A stretch of DNA of 33,647 nt from Bacteroidales bacterium (GTDB lineage Bacteria; Bacteroidota; Bacteroidia; Bacteroidales; UBA932), in assembly GCA_017471085.1 (NCBI GenBank), contig JAFUWW010000022.1, positions 1-33,647 of the forward strand, given 5' to 3'. Below, piece by piece: positions 15,654 through 25,438 of this stretch. The notes under the pieces were generated by a model. The model saw only the letters and a list, made by a program, of their open reading frames with translations, did no database searches and had not been told where the DNA came from. How positions within the stretch are numbered: position 1 is the stretch's first letter; every line of letters starts with the position of its first letter. The translations under genes were made by a program, and so were the position numbers.

Positions 15654-17323
15654 AACGAATCCTGTATCTGGTAGCCGTATGGCTTGTCTCGTCGTCGTTC
15701 ACCATCCATCTGATGGGCGACAGTACCATGGCGGAAAAGAACCTGGCCGGGGGCAATCCCGAGCGGGGCTGGGGCATGATGTTCCCCAATTTCCTGGACG
15801 GCAGCATCGATGTGGTCAACTATGCCCAGAACGGCCGCAGCACCAAGAGTTTCATCGACCTGGGGCTTTGGGACAAGGTGAAGGCCAACCTGAAGGCCGG
15901 AGATTACGTCTTTATCGAGTTCGGCCATAACGACGCCAAGGAAGACGATCCGGCCCGCTATGCCCCTGCCTACGGTGCCTATCAGGAGAATCTCCGCCTG
16001 TTCGTGAAAACCGCCCTGGACGCGGGAGCCCATCCTGTCCTTCTCACTCCGGTGGCCCGCCGCTGGTTCAAGGACGGCAAGCTGGACAGGAACTGCCACA
16101 CGGACTATCCCGAAGCCATGAAACAGGTGGCCCGGGAATTCAATGTTCCGCTGCTGGATATCACGACGGCTACGCTCAACTGGATCGAAGGCTTGGGCGA
16201 CGCCGCCTCCCGTCCGTTTTTCATGCATCTTCCCGCCGGCAAGTACGCCTGCGCTCCGGACGGAAAGGAGGACAATACCCATACCGTGGCTTCCGGTGCC
16301 CGCAAGGTGGCGGAAATCGTCTGTGAAAAGATTAAGGAGCAGCTTCCGGAAATAGCCGCCCATCTGGTAAGATACGACATCGTGGTTTCTCCGGACGGCC
16401 ACGGCGACTACATGACCGTCCAGGAGGCCGTGAATGCCATTCCGGACTACAGCCACGAGAAAATCACCACCGTATTCATCCGGAACGGTGTCTATGAGGA
16501 GGAGGTAACCATCCCTCACACCAAGTTCCGCGTGCATTTCAAGGGCGAGGATGCTCAGAAGACCCTCCTCACCTTCGGCAAATATGCCAAGCAGTTCTGG
16601 CCTGGCCGCGATTTCACCGTGGGCACTTCCGGCAGCGCCTCCATCTACATCCATGCCAGTTACATCACGTTCGAGAACATGACCTTCGAGAATTCCGCCG
16701 GAGAAGGGAAGGATATCGGCCAGGCCGTTGCCGTGTTCACGGACGGTGATTTCCTGTTCTTCAAAAACTGCCGTTTCCTGGGCAACCAGGACACCCTCTA
16801 TACCTACGGCAGGTTCGGAAAGTTCGGTGGCATCAAGCGGAATTATTTCCTGGACTGCTATATCGAAGGCACTACGGATTTCATCTTCGGAACCAGCATC
16901 GGCTATTTCGAAAACTGCACCATCCACAGCAAGAAAGACAGTTATGTGACGGCGGCTTCCACCCTGGAAGGCCAGAAATACGGCTATGTCTTCAAGAACT
17001 GCCGTCTCACGGCGGCCGAAGGGGTTACAAAATGCTATTTGGGACGTCCCTGGGGCGCTTTCGCCAAGACTGTGTTCATCGACTGTGAACTGGGAGGCCA
17101 TATCGTGGCGGAAGGCTGGCACGACTGGGAAAAAGAGGGTAAGCCGGACACCAGGAAAAACTCCTATTATGCCGAATACCGCAGTTCCGGTCCGGGCGCC
17201 CGCGGCCCCCGCGTACCCTGGAGCCACATCCTTACGGCCGCCCAGGCAGCGGACTACACTTTCGAGAAAGTGATGTATCAGAAAGAAGACGGAATCAAAT
17301 GGAATCCCTACGACAACCGATGA
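15650..17323 (+). CDS. Bifunctional pectin esterase: CE12 acetylesterase fused to CE8 methylesterase
   Basis: A 557-residue enzyme likely to remove both acetyl and methyl groups from pectin. Residues 18-235 form an SGNH hydrolase of the rhamnogalacturonan acetylesterase type: GDST with Ser25, GHND with Asn94, and DNTH with Asp208 and His211. Residues 243-550 form a pectin methylesterase: Gln358 (GQAVA), Gln380-Asp381 (QDTLY), Asp410 (TTDFIFG), and Arg466 and Trp468 (LGRPWG). Both sets of catalytic residues are intact. A short N-terminal hydrophobic segment acts as signal peptide. The gene overlaps GH28 and GH105 by 4 bases at each end. Confidence 0.92.
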   Translation: MKRILYLVAVWLVSSSFTIHLMGDSTMAEKNLAGGNPERGWGMMFPNFLDGSIDVVNYAQNGRSTKSFIDLGLWDKVKANLKAGDYVFIEFGHNDAKEDDPARYAPAYGAYQENLRLFVKTALDAGAHPVLLTPVARRWFKDGKLDRNCHTDYPEAMKQVAREFNVPLLDITTATLNWIEGLGDAASRPFFMHLPAGKYACAPDGKEDNTHTVASGARKVAEIVCEKIKEQLPEIAAHLVRYDIVVSPDGHGDYMTVQEAVNAIPDYSHEKITTVFIRNGVYEEEVTIPHTKFRVHFKGEDAQKTLLTFGKYAKQFWPGRDFTVGTSGSASIYIHASYITFENMTFENSAGEGKDIGQAVAVFTDGDFLFFKNCRFLGNQDTLYTYGRFGKFGGIKRNYFLDCYIEGTTDFIFGTSIGYFENCTIHSKKDSYVTAASTLEGQKYGYVFKNCRLTAAEGVTKCYLGRPWGAFAKTVFIDCELGGHIVAEGWHDWEKEGKPDTRKNSYYAEYRSSGPGARGPRVPWSHILTAAQAADYTFEKVMYQKEDGIKWNPYDNR

Positions 17324-18537
17324 GACAGCTGTCCCTCATACTGCTTGCCGCCTTGACCGCCTGTACGGCCAAGGCACCTCTCCTCTCTGAAGAGGTGGTC
17401 AGTTCGGAGATGGCGCGTCATCAGGCGGCCTCCTATATCGATGGACAGGAAGGCAACCTGAAATGGAACTACACGACAGGGCTGGAACTGAAGGCGTTCC
17501 TGGATGTCTGCGAGAAGGCCGGTCAAGCCGGCCATGACGGCTTGGCCGGTCGTGCCCGTCATTCCCGGCGTGACCGGGAATCTGTGCGGTCCTACGTGGA
17601 TGCCTGGTACGATGCCATCATCGACGGAGAGGGCCGGATCTACAATTACAAGAAGTCCAATTTCTCGACGGACCATATCTGCCCCGGCCGCACCCTATTC
17701 CAGCTCTTCGACATCACCGGAAAAGAGAAATACCGGGCCGCCATGGATTCCCTCTACAGCCAGCTCCAGGACCAGCCCCGCACGAGAGAAGGCGGTTTCT
17801 GGCACAAGCAGGTGTATCCCGACCAGATGTGGCTGGACGGCCTGTATATGGCCCAGCCGTTCTATGCCGAGTATACCCGCCGCTTTGTGACGGACAGCCT
17901 GCAGCGGGAAAGGAACTACGGAGACATCGTGTTCCAGTTTACCACCGTATACAACCATACCTACGATCCGGAAACCGGCCTTCTGCGTCATGCCTGGGAT
18001 TCTTCGCACCAGATGTTCTGGTGCAATCCGGAGACCGGCCAGAGCGACCACGCCTGGGGCCGGGCATTGGGCTGGTACTGCATGGCCTTGGTGGACGTGG
18101 CAGAAATTCTCCCGGACGGTCCGTACAAGGATGCCCTCATCGGCATTCTGAACAATCTTTATCAGGTGCTGCCCCTTTATGCCGATGCGGAAACCGGCAT
18201 GTGGTTCCAGGTGCTGGACCAGCCCTACCGCGAAGGCAATTACCTGGAAGCCACCTGCAGCGCCATGTTTACCTATGCATGGCTGAAGGGAATCCGTCTG
18301 GGCATGCTGCGTGGCCGGGAGGCTGCCGTCCAGACCTATGAATCCCTCCTGGATACCTTTGTCACCCGGGAGGACGGCCTTGTGAGCCTGAACCAGTGCT
18401 GCGAAGTGGCCGGTCTGGGGGGCAAGGAGAACCGCAGGGGAGACTACGATTATTATATTAATGAGCGTGTTCGCGCGAACGATCCCAAGGGAATCGGCCC
18501 GCTGATCTGGGCTGCGCTTGAATACGAGAAACTATGA
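17320..18537 (+). CDS. GH105 unsaturated rhamnogalacturonyl/galacturonyl hydrolase lipoprotein
   Basis: Releases the 4,5-unsaturated uronic acid left at oligosaccharide ends by pectin lyases. The 405-residue protein has a lipoprotein signal ending at Cys15 (LTAC) and an (alpha/alpha)6 barrel. Catalytic Asp173 lies in QMWLDGLYM, with HAWD and WGRALGWY further on. I chose MRQLSL (17320) over an ATG 7 codons upstream because it gives a proper lipoprotein signal and the same ATGA overlap seen at the other junctions. Residues 68-88 (GQAGHDGLAGRARHSRRDRES) do not look like the family. They are encoded by a palindromic repeat, also present in the helix-hairpin-helix gene, inserted without breaking the frame. 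Whether the enzyme tolerates this is unknown. Confidence 0.92.
   Translation: MRQLSLILLAALTACTAKAPLLSEEVVSSEMARHQAASYIDGQEGNLKWNYTTGLELKAFLDVCEKAGQAGHDGLAGRARHSRRDRESVRSYVDAWYDAIIDGEGRIYNYKKSNFSTDHICPGRTLFQLFDITGKEKYRAAMDSLYSQLQDQPRTREGGFWHKQVYPDQMWLDGLYMAQPFYAEYTRRFVTDSLQRERNYGDIVFQFTTVYNHTYDPETGLLRHAWDSSHQMFWCNPETGQSDHAWGRALGWYCMALVDVAEILPDGPYKDALIGILNNLYQVLPLYADAETGMWFQVLDQPYREGNYLEATCSAMFTYAWLKGIRLGMLRGREAAVQTYESLLDTFVTREDGLVSLNQCCEVAGLGGKENRRGDYDYYINERVRANDPKGIGPLIWAALEYEKL
17527..17583 (+). repeat. Dispersed palindromic repeat, copy B, inside the GH105 gene
   Basis: The core 17557-17583 matches the complement of 5009-5035 at 25 of 27 bases, and 17527-17540 matches the complement of 5054-5067 at 13 of 14. 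It contains an 8-bp stem (17561-17568 with 17574-17581) and further GCCGG/CCGGC pairing upstream. It is translated in frame as about residues 70-88 of GH105. Confidence 0.75.
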
Positions 18538-20366
18538 GAAAAAAACTGATATATGGCCTGGTGTCCGCCGCTGTCCTTCTTCTGTCCTCCTGCGGGGGAG
18601 AGAAGGATGATCCGGTGGTTCCTGTTGCACCGTCTGCCCCTTCCGGCATCACCCTTCACAGCTCTTCGGAAAACGCGCTGACCTTCCAATGGAATGCGGT
18701 TGAAGGCGCTACGGGCTATCTCTGGCAGATTTCCCGGGACGGAAAGGTGGAGCAGGAGGGAAAAACCCTCACCCGCAATGTGACGGTGAGCGGTCTCGCC
18801 AAGGCAACCACCTACCGTTTCGGTGTCCAGGCCCAGGGAGCAGGCGGCGTTTCCGGCTGGTCCTATGCCGATGCCACCACGGCCGGTTCTTCAGACCCCG
18901 GTCCCGGTCCTTCGCCGACTCCTTCCGGGATAGAATACAGTGAGTTCAGGATTCCGGCCGCGGAAGAAGACGGCGTGGCACGGGCTTTCCCGGGCGCCGA
19001 GGGCGGCGGCATGTACACCACCGGCGGCCGCGGGGGAAAGGTCCTTCATGTGACCAACCTGAACGACAGCGGCGAGGGTTCTTTCCGCTGGGCCGTGACC
19101 CAGAGCGGTGCCCGTACCGTGGTCTTCGACGTGGCCGGTACCATCGACCTGCAATCCCGCATCCAGATTAAAAATGGGGATCTCACCATCGCAGGCCAGA
19201 CGGCGCCGGGTGACGGCATCTGTCTCAGGAACTACACGGTGAACATTGCCGCCGACAATGTCATCATCCGGTTCCTTCACTTCCGTCTGGGCGACCAGGG
19301 TCCCAATGCGGGAGACAGCGAAGACTGCATCTGGGGCAGGTATCAGAGCCGTCTTATCCTGGACCACTGCTCGATGAGCTGGTCCATTGACGAATGCGCC
19401 TCCTTCTACGGAAACGAGTTCTTCACCCTGCAGTGGTGCCTGCTCACCGAGAGCATGAACGACAGCGCCCATTCCAAAGGTGCACACGGGTACGGCGGCA
19501 TCTGGGGCGGCAAGGACGCGAGTTTCCACCACAACCTCCTGTCCAACCACCATAGCCGCAATCCTCGCATCGACCATCCGGAAATCTACCCCAAGAACGG
19601 AGGAGAATTCGACTGGAGCAAGCGGGGCAACGTAGACCTGAGAAACCTCGTTATCTACAACTGGGGCGACAATTCCACCTATGGCGGCGAAGGCGGCCGC
19701 TTCAATCTTGTGAACAATTATTATAAGCCCGGCCCCAGTTCGAAAGACCGCTATTACTTTGTCGATGCCTACAGCGTCTATTCGTCTTCGAAGGTGAATT
19801 ACGGCTATCCTGGGCTTTATATGGACGGCAACATCCATACGGGCCACGACGACCTGTCCGACAACAATCTGGTCCACGGGGTCTATTTCCATGAGGCATC
19901 GTCTTATACGCTTCCTTCCGGCTATTCGTTCCAGCAGGCGGCTTATCCGCTTTCCGGTCCGGATTCCAAGGCCGTGTACACCACCACGCACGACGCAGAG
20001 GCCGGCAAGGATGCCGTCCTTTCCTGGGCGGGGGACCGGCTGCACCGCGACAGCGTGGATGAACGGGCCGTGGAGCAGTTCCGCACCAATACCGGGAAGA
20101 TCATCAATACTCCGGCCGATGTGGGCGGCTGGCCCGGCTATTCAGCATCGGCCCAGGAACTCTCTGCCGTGAAAGATTCTGACGGTGACGGGATTCCGGA
20201 CACCGTGGAAGACGCTTGGGGAATGGACAAAGCGGATGCTGCAGACGGCGCCGCCGTTTCCATCGACCCGAAGGGAAGATACTCCAACCTGGAGATGTAT
20301 CTGCACTACCTGGTGAGGGATATCGTTGCCGGGGGCAATGAAAAAGGCACTTATGTGAAACTTTAA
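18534..20366 (+). CDS. PL1 pectate lyase lipoprotein with N-terminal fibronectin-III domain
   Basis: Cleaves polygalacturonate by beta-elimination, normally with Ca2+. The 610-residue protein has a lipoprotein signal ending at Cys20, a fibronectin type III domain at about 35-118 and a Pro/Gly/Ser linker at 121-131. A PL1-type beta-helix follows from about 150 to 530: FPGAEGGG, GGRGGKVLHVTNLND, and HSRNPRIDHPE with a candidate catalytic Arg. Near the C-terminus DSDGDGIPDTVEDAWG is a calcium-binding motif common in bacteroidal pectate lyases. The product is the substrate type for the GH105 encoded just upstream, whose stop overlaps this start (ATGA). Confidence 0.92.
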   Translation: MRKKLIYGLVSAAVLLLSSCGGEKDDPVVPVAPSAPSGITLHSSSENALTFQWNAVEGATGYLWQISRDGKVEQEGKTLTRNVTVSGLAKATTYRFGVQAQGAGGVSGWSYADATTAGSSDPGPGPSPTPSGIEYSEFRIPAAEEDGVARAFPGAEGGGMYTTGGRGGKVLHVTNLNDSGEGSFRWAVTQSGARTVVFDVAGTIDLQSRIQIKNGDLTIAGQTAPGDGICLRNYTVNIAADNVIIRFLHFRLGDQGPNAGDSEDCIWGRYQSRLILDHCSMSWSIDECASFYGNEFFTLQWCLLTESMNDSAHSKGAHGYGGIWGGKDASFHHNLLSNHHSRNPRIDHPEIYPKNGGEFDWSKRGNVDLRNLVIYNWGDNSTYGGEGGRFNLVNNYYKPGPSSKDRYYFVDAYSVYSSSKVNYGYPGLYMDGNIHTGHDDLSDNNLVHGVYFHEASSYTLPSGYSFQQAAYPLSGPDSKAVYTTTHDAEAGKDAVLSWAGDRLHRDSVDERAVEQFRTNTGKIINTPADVGGWPGYSASAQELSAVKDSDGDGIPDTVEDAWGMDKADAADGAAVSIDPKGRYSNLEMYLHYLVRDIVAGGNEKGTYVKL

Positions 20367-20399
20367 TATATATTTTATAACCAATTAATTAACCAATCC

Positions 20400-23300
20400 A
20401 TGAAAAATCCAGCAAAGAAACTCATTCTTGTACTTCTCTGCATGGGCGCAGCATGGTCGCTTTTCGCACAGACCACGATCCGTGGTATTGTGACGGACGA
20501 AAACGGTGAGCCGCTGATCGGCGCAGGCGTCATGGTGGAAGGAACCACCGTGGGCACCGTCACCGGACTGGACGGCGACTATTCGCTCGTGGTCCCCGCA
20601 GATGCAGTCAATCTGGTGTTCTCGTTCATCGGACTGGCGGACCAGACCATTGCCATTGCCGGTCAGACGGAAATCAATGTGGTCCTCGCCGCCGACCAGA
20701 CCTTCCTGGACGAGGTGGTCGTTGTAGGTTATGCGACGGTAAAACGCCGCGACCTGCTCGGTTCCGTCTCCTCGGTGGGAAGTGACAAACTCACCGAACA
20801 GCCGGTGACCACCGTTTCCCAGGCCCTTTCCGGCAAGATGGCCGGTGTTTCCGTCGTCACCACGGAAGGTGATCCGGACGCCGACATCAAGATCCGCGTC
20901 CGCGGCGGTGGTTCCATCACCCAGGACAGCGCCCCTCTGTACATCGTGGACGGCTTCCCGGTGGAGTCCATCAACGACATCCCTTCCTCTGAAATCCAGA
21001 GCATCGACGTGCTGAAGGACGCTTTCTCCACGGCCATCTACGGCTCCCGGGGTGCCAACGGTGTCGTGATCGTGACGACCAAGAGCGCCGAGAAAGGCCA
21101 GCGTGTATCGGTCAAGTTCAATACATACTATGGTCTCAAGACCATGGCTAACCGGAACGCCATCGTCGCCATGGACGCCGAGAACTTCGTGAAGTTCCAG
21201 TACGAACTGGGGGCTGTCCGTGACAACCTGAGTTCGTATTATGAGCCTTACTTCGGTTCCTTCAACGATATCGACCTGTACAAAGGCCTCAAGGGGAACG
21301 ACTGGGTGAGTGCCGTGTTCGGCAATACCGGTAATACCTTCTCGGCCGACTTCTCCGTCAGCGGCTCCAGCGACAGTGTGAACTGGACCCTGGGCTATGC
21401 CCACATGGGCGACCAGGCCATCATGGTGGGTTCCACCTACAGCCGTGACAACCTGAATTTCAAAGCCAATTTCAAGACTTCCGACAACACCTCGATCGAC
21501 GCCAATGTGCGTTATTCCCGCGTGAATGTGCGCGGCGGCGGTGCCAACGGAATCAACGATACCGGTACCACTTCCGGCAACGGCCGTCTCAAGCATTCCG
21601 TCTCTTATACTCCCATTCCCCTGGCTTCCACGCTGGAAGGAGTAGATGAGGAGCAGGACTATGGCGACAACGCCCCGCCGCTCCAGTCCGTGGCCGACAA
21701 CGACTCCCGCCGCATCCGTACCACCTGGAACGCCAACGCCGCCTTCAACTGGAAAATCATCGACAACCTGAATCTCAAGATTGAAGGAGGCCTGGAGAAA
21801 TATACCCAGACCGACGACCGCTTCTACGGTCTCACCACTTACTATGTGGCCAACAACTCGACGGTGAAAAATACGCCTTCCAACCAGCACAAGGAAGCTT
21901 TCCGCACCCGTTATCGCAATACCAACACCCTGAATTACGATTTCGCCAACCTGCTGAAGAACGAAGACCATACCCTCACCGCCCTCCTGGGTCAGGAACT
22001 TACCATTACCCAGAGCAATACGCTTACCATGATGGTGGACGGCTTTGATCCTACCTATACCGCGGAGAACGCCTGGCATTTCATGTCTGCCGCCTCCAAT
22101 CCTGCTTCCACCAACAATTACGTCGACCCGGATGACAAGCTGCTCTCCTTCTTCGGACGCGTGAACTACGATTACAAGCACCGCTATTCCATCGGTGCCA
22201 CGGTCCGTGCCGACGGTTCCTCCAAGTTCGCCCGCGGTCACCGCTGGGGTATTTTCCCTTCGGCCGCCGTTTCCTGGACAGTCTCCAATGAAAGTTTCAT
22301 GGAGGGAACCCATAACTGGCTGGACCAGCTCAAGCTCCGCTATTCCTTCGGTACGGCCGGTAACAACAACATTCCTTCCGGCCAGATCCTGAAGCAGTAC
22401 AGCGCCATCACCACCGCCTGGCTCAGCCAGAGCAACAACTACTGGATGGCCGGCAAGATCATGAACAATCCCGACCTGACCTGGGAAACCACCATCACCC
22501 ACAATGTGGGTATGGACTTCTCCCTGTTCCAGAGCCGCCTGAGCGGTAGTGTGGAAGTCTATCAGAACGATATCCGGAACCTCCTCATCAACTTCCCGAT
22601 CACGGGCTCCGGCTATGACAGCCAGTACCGCAACCTGGGCTCCACCCGCAACCGCGGTATCGAGCTCACCCTCAATGCCCCCATCGTCTCCAAGAAGGAC
22701 TTCTCCCTGAATATCGGCGGTAACATCGCTTACAACCGGAACCGGGTGACGAACCTCGGCGGACTCGACAGGATCACCGCCCAATCCTATTGGGCTTCCA
22801 CCGAAATCGGTGACGATTATGTGGTGGAGGTAGGTGAGCCTCTCGGTAACATGTACGGCTATGTGAGCGACGGTTTCTACTCTGCGAACGATTTCACCTG
22901 GAACGGTTCCAAGTGGGTGCTGAACGAGGGTGTGACCGATGACAGCGCAGTGATCGGTGCTTCTTACATGATGCCCGGCGCCATGAAGCTGAAAGACATC
23001 ACCGGTGACGGAAAGGTTACCGTGGCGGACCGTACCGTGATCGGCAACGCCAGCCCGGATTTCACCGGCGGCTTCAACTTCTCCGGTTATGCATACGGAT
23101 TTGACTTCAGCGCCAACTTCAACTTCATGATCGGCAATGAGGTTTACAATGCCAACAAGGTGGAATTCACCTCTTCCCGCAAGTTCTACAACCGCAACCT
23201 GATGTCCGGCATGGAGGTTTCCAACCGCTGGACCAATGTCGACTGGAATACCGGTGAACTCATCACCGATCCTTCCCAGCTTGCTTCCGTGAATGCCGGG

Positions 23301-23606
23301 AAGACCATGTGGAGCCCTGCCGTAGGCAACGCCGTATTCAGCGACTGGGCCGTTGAGGATGCTTCTTTCCTCCGCCTCCAGAGCGCTACCATCGGTTACA
23401 CCCTGCCGGAAGAACTCACCAAGAAGGTTTATCTGCGCCGCGTACGTATCTACGTGACCGGAACCAACCTGTTCTGCCTTACCAAGTACTCCGGTTATGA
23501 TCCGGAAGTCGATACCCGCCGTGCCACTCCGCTGACTCCGGGCGTCGATTATTCCGCTTATCCCAAGAGCATCGGTTTCGTGGCCGGTCTCAACCTCACC
23601 TTCTAA
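20400..23606 (+). CDS. SusC-type TonB-dependent oligosaccharide transporter
   Basis: Outer-membrane importer of pectic oligosaccharides. The 1,068-residue protein has a signal peptide (SLFAQ), a carboxypeptidase-regulatory-like domain at about 27-100 (IRGIVTDENGEPLIGAGV), a TonB-box region DEVVVVGYATVKRRDLLGS, a plug domain to about 230 (LYIVDGFPV, DVLKDAFSTAIYGSRGANGVVIVTTK) and a 22-strand barrel ending in Phe. It lacks the extra N-terminal domain of transporters that signal to anti-sigma factors, which fits control by a LacI-type regulator. It follows PL1 after 33 AT-rich bases and precedes susD by 12. Substrate assignment comes from the neighbours. Confidence 0.96.
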   Translation: MKNPAKKLILVLLCMGAAWSLFAQTTIRGIVTDENGEPLIGAGVMVEGTTVGTVTGLDGDYSLVVPADAVNLVFSFIGLADQTIAIAGQTEINVVLAADQTFLDEVVVVGYATVKRRDLLGSVSSVGSDKLTEQPVTTVSQALSGKMAGVSVVTTEGDPDADIKIRVRGGGSITQDSAPLYIVDGFPVESINDIPSSEIQSIDVLKDAFSTAIYGSRGANGVVIVTTKSAEKGQRVSVKFNTYYGLKTMANRNAIVAMDAENFVKFQYELGAVRDNLSSYYEPYFGSFNDIDLYKGLKGNDWVSAVFGNTGNTFSADFSVSGSSDSVNWTLGYAHMGDQAIMVGSTYSRDNLNFKANFKTSDNTSIDANVRYSRVNVRGGGANGINDTGTTSGNGRLKHSVSYTPIPLASTLEGVDEEQDYGDNAPPLQSVADNDSRRIRTTWNANAAFNWKIIDNLNLKIEGGLEKYTQTDDRFYGLTTYYVANNSTVKNTPSNQHKEAFRTRYRNTNTLNYDFANLLKNEDHTLTALLGQELTITQSNTLTMMVDGFDPTYTAENAWHFMSAASNPASTNNYVDPDDKLLSFFGRVNYDYKHRYSIGATVRADGSSKFARGHRWGIFPSAAVSWTVSNESFMEGTHNWLDQLKLRYSFGTAGNNNIPSGQILKQYSAITTAWLSQSNNYWMAGKIMNNPDLTWETTITHNVGMDFSLFQSRLSGSVEVYQNDIRNLLINFPITGSGYDSQYRNLGSTRNRGIELTLNAPIVSKKDFSLNIGGNIAYNRNRVTNLGGLDRITAQSYWASTEIGDDYVVEVGEPLGNMYGYVSDGFYSANDFTWNGSKWVLNEGVTDDSAVIGASYMMPGAMKLKDITGDGKVTVADRTVIGNASPDFTGGFNFSGYAYGFDFSANFNFMIGNEVYNANKVEFTSSRKFYNRNLMSGMEVSNRWTNVDWNTGELITDPSQLASVNAGKTMWSPAVGNAVFSDWAVEDASFLRLQSATIGYTLPEELTKKVYLRRVRIYVTGTNLFCLTKYSGYDPEVDTRRATPLTPGVDYSAYPKSIGFVAGLNLTF

Positions 23607-23618
23607 TCCGCTGCCATC

Positions 23619-25436
23619 ATGAAAAAGATTGTATATATCCTTTCTGCGGTGATGATCGCCGCCCTGGCGGTTTCCTGCGATAAATTCCTGGATGCGGAAT
23701 CCCCGTCGGCCTTCGACTCGGCCTCCGTCTATTCCAATTACTCGCTCACTGAAGGTACCATCTTCGGCATTACCGAAGCCTTCTGCGAGGTGAACTCGTA
23801 CCGCGGCCGTTTTCTGCCCTGGTATGGCTTCAATACTGATATCGAGTGGTACAACACCTACAAGCCTGGTGACGGCAAGTCCGACATCGCCGCCTACGAC
23901 TGCAAACCTAACAATGCCCAGCTGAACCTCTCCAACGGGCCTTTCCCGCTCATGTATACGGGTATCGAGCGCGCCAACCTGGTCATCGAGGGCCTGCGTG
24001 AGTACGGCAATACGGAGGAAGATGCCGGCATGGCCTATCTCCTGGGTGAAGCCCTTACCCTGCGGGCCATGATCTACTATGACCTCATCAAGGCCTGGGG
24101 CGATGTTCCCGCTCGTTTCGCTCCGGTGGATGCCAACTCCATCTATGTGTCCAAGTCCAGCCGTGACGACATCTTCAAGCAGATTCTCGCCGATCTGGAA
24201 GAGGCCATCCCTTACCTGCCTTATCCTGGTACGACGGCCGCCACTTCCCGTACCGACCGGGTGAACAAAGTGTTCGCAGAAGGTCTCTATGCCCGTATCG
24301 CCCTGGCTGCCAGCGGCTATGCCCTGCGTCCGGCCGACGGCGCAGTGGGTACCGGCGACCTGGGTACCGTCCGTCTCTCCTCCGATTCCGAACTCCAGAA
24401 GGACGTTCTCTATCCCAAGGCCCTCAACTATCTGAAGGACGCCGTGGGCAAGGCTTCCCTGGAACCCGATTTCGAGAACTACTGGTACAAGCTGAACAAC
24501 ATGGAAAACCTGGCGGCCGGTCCTTCCTTCGAGACCCTGTATGTAATCCCGTTCGGCGCCGGCCGTGGCCGCTGGAACTTCACCTTTGCCATCTCTTCCG
24601 AAGGCGCGTCCTTTACCAACGGTGTCTCCCGCGGCGGTGATGCAGGTCCTGTTCCCACCATGTATTTCAAGTATGACGACAACGACAAGCGCCGCAACGT
24701 CACCTGCGTGAATTACAAGTGGACCAAGAATTCTGAGCCCGAAATGGCCGGCATAGCCAAGTGGTACTTCGGCAAGTATCGTTTCGAATGGATGAACGCC
24801 CAGCCTTATACCGGCGGCAACGACGACGGCATCAAGCCTGTGGTCATGCGCTATGTCGATATCCTCCTGATGGCCGCCGAGATCGAGAACGAACTCAGTG
24901 GTCCCGCCTCCGCCAAGCAGTATCTGCTGCCCGTGCGTGCCCGTGCAGTCGGAGAGGATGCCGCCGAACTGTATGTATCCAGGCTCAACTCCAAGGAGGA
25001 TTTCTTCAAGGCCATCGTGGACGAGCGCGCCCTCGAATTCTGCGGCGAGTTCCTCCGCAAGGGAGACCTGATCCGCTGGAACATGCTCAAGTCCAAACTT
25101 GACGAAGCCAAGGAGGAAATGAAGGATCTCCGTTCCCTCTATGACGACTATGCCCTGTTCACGGGCCAGGTGGCCTATCGTCTGAACGACGCCGGCAACG
25201 GCCTGGATTTCTTCTTTCCCCGCGTGTTGGATGAGATTCCTGCCGGTTACGAGGTTACCAGCGACTATATGACCAAGTATGACGACGCCAAGGAGAGCGG
25301 TTTCTACACCAACCGGATCGAAGGCATCTACTACAACAACCCCGACGAATACATGTTCTGGCCGATTTTCTACGATACCATAACGAACAGTCAGGGTGCC
25401 ATCAAGAACGACTACCACTACGATAATCCCGAATAG
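23619..25436 (+). CDS. SusD-family surface glycan-binding lipoprotein
   Basis: The lid and binding partner of the SusC transporter on the cell surface. The 605-residue protein has a lipoprotein signal ending at Cys20 (AVSC) followed by DKFLDAESPSAFDSASVYSN, the typical SusD/RagB start. Helical TPR-like segments are recognisable (YLLGEALTLRAMIYYDLIKAWGDVPAR). The C-terminal part has RYVDILLMAAEIENEL and the ERALEFCGEFLRKGDLIRWNMLK signature. It is placed directly after susC and 2 bases before the large surface protein, as in many glycan loci. The ligand is presumed to be a pectin fragment. Confidence 0.96.
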   Translation: MKKIVYILSAVMIAALAVSCDKFLDAESPSAFDSASVYSNYSLTEGTIFGITEAFCEVNSYRGRFLPWYGFNTDIEWYNTYKPGDGKSDIAAYDCKPNNAQLNLSNGPFPLMYTGIERANLVIEGLREYGNTEEDAGMAYLLGEALTLRAMIYYDLIKAWGDVPARFAPVDANSIYVSKSSRDDIFKQILADLEEAIPYLPYPGTTAATSRTDRVNKVFAEGLYARIALAASGYALRPADGAVGTGDLGTVRLSSDSELQKDVLYPKALNYLKDAVGKASLEPDFENYWYKLNNMENLAAGPSFETLYVIPFGAGRGRWNFTFAISSEGASFTNGVSRGGDAGPVPTMYFKYDDNDKRRNVTCVNYKWTKNSEPEMAGIAKWYFGKYRFEWMNAQPYTGGNDDGIKPVVMRYVDILLMAAEIENELSGPASAKQYLLPVRARAVGEDAAELYVSRLNSKEDFFKAIVDERALEFCGEFLRKGDLIRWNMLKSKLDEAKEEMKDLRSLYDDYALFTGQVAYRLNDAGNGLDFFFPRVLDEIPAGYEVTSDYMTKYDDAKESGFYTNRIEGIYYNNPDEYMFWPIFYDTITNSQGAIKNDYHYDNPE

Positions 25437-25438
25437 TC

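Noticed and set aside
20367..20399. Separate promoter for susC
   Set aside because: TATATTTT at 20369-20376 lacks the final G of TAnnTTTG and has no TTTG at -33. The 33-base gap is AT-rich, so a weak internal promoter cannot be excluded, but I do not call one.
20385..25418. Very long minus-strand open frame (1,677 codons) opposite susC and susD
   Set aside because: It is a shadow of two clear genes. Strong codon bias in GC-rich sequence suppresses stops on the antisense strand, and its translation shows no domain, signal peptide or start context.
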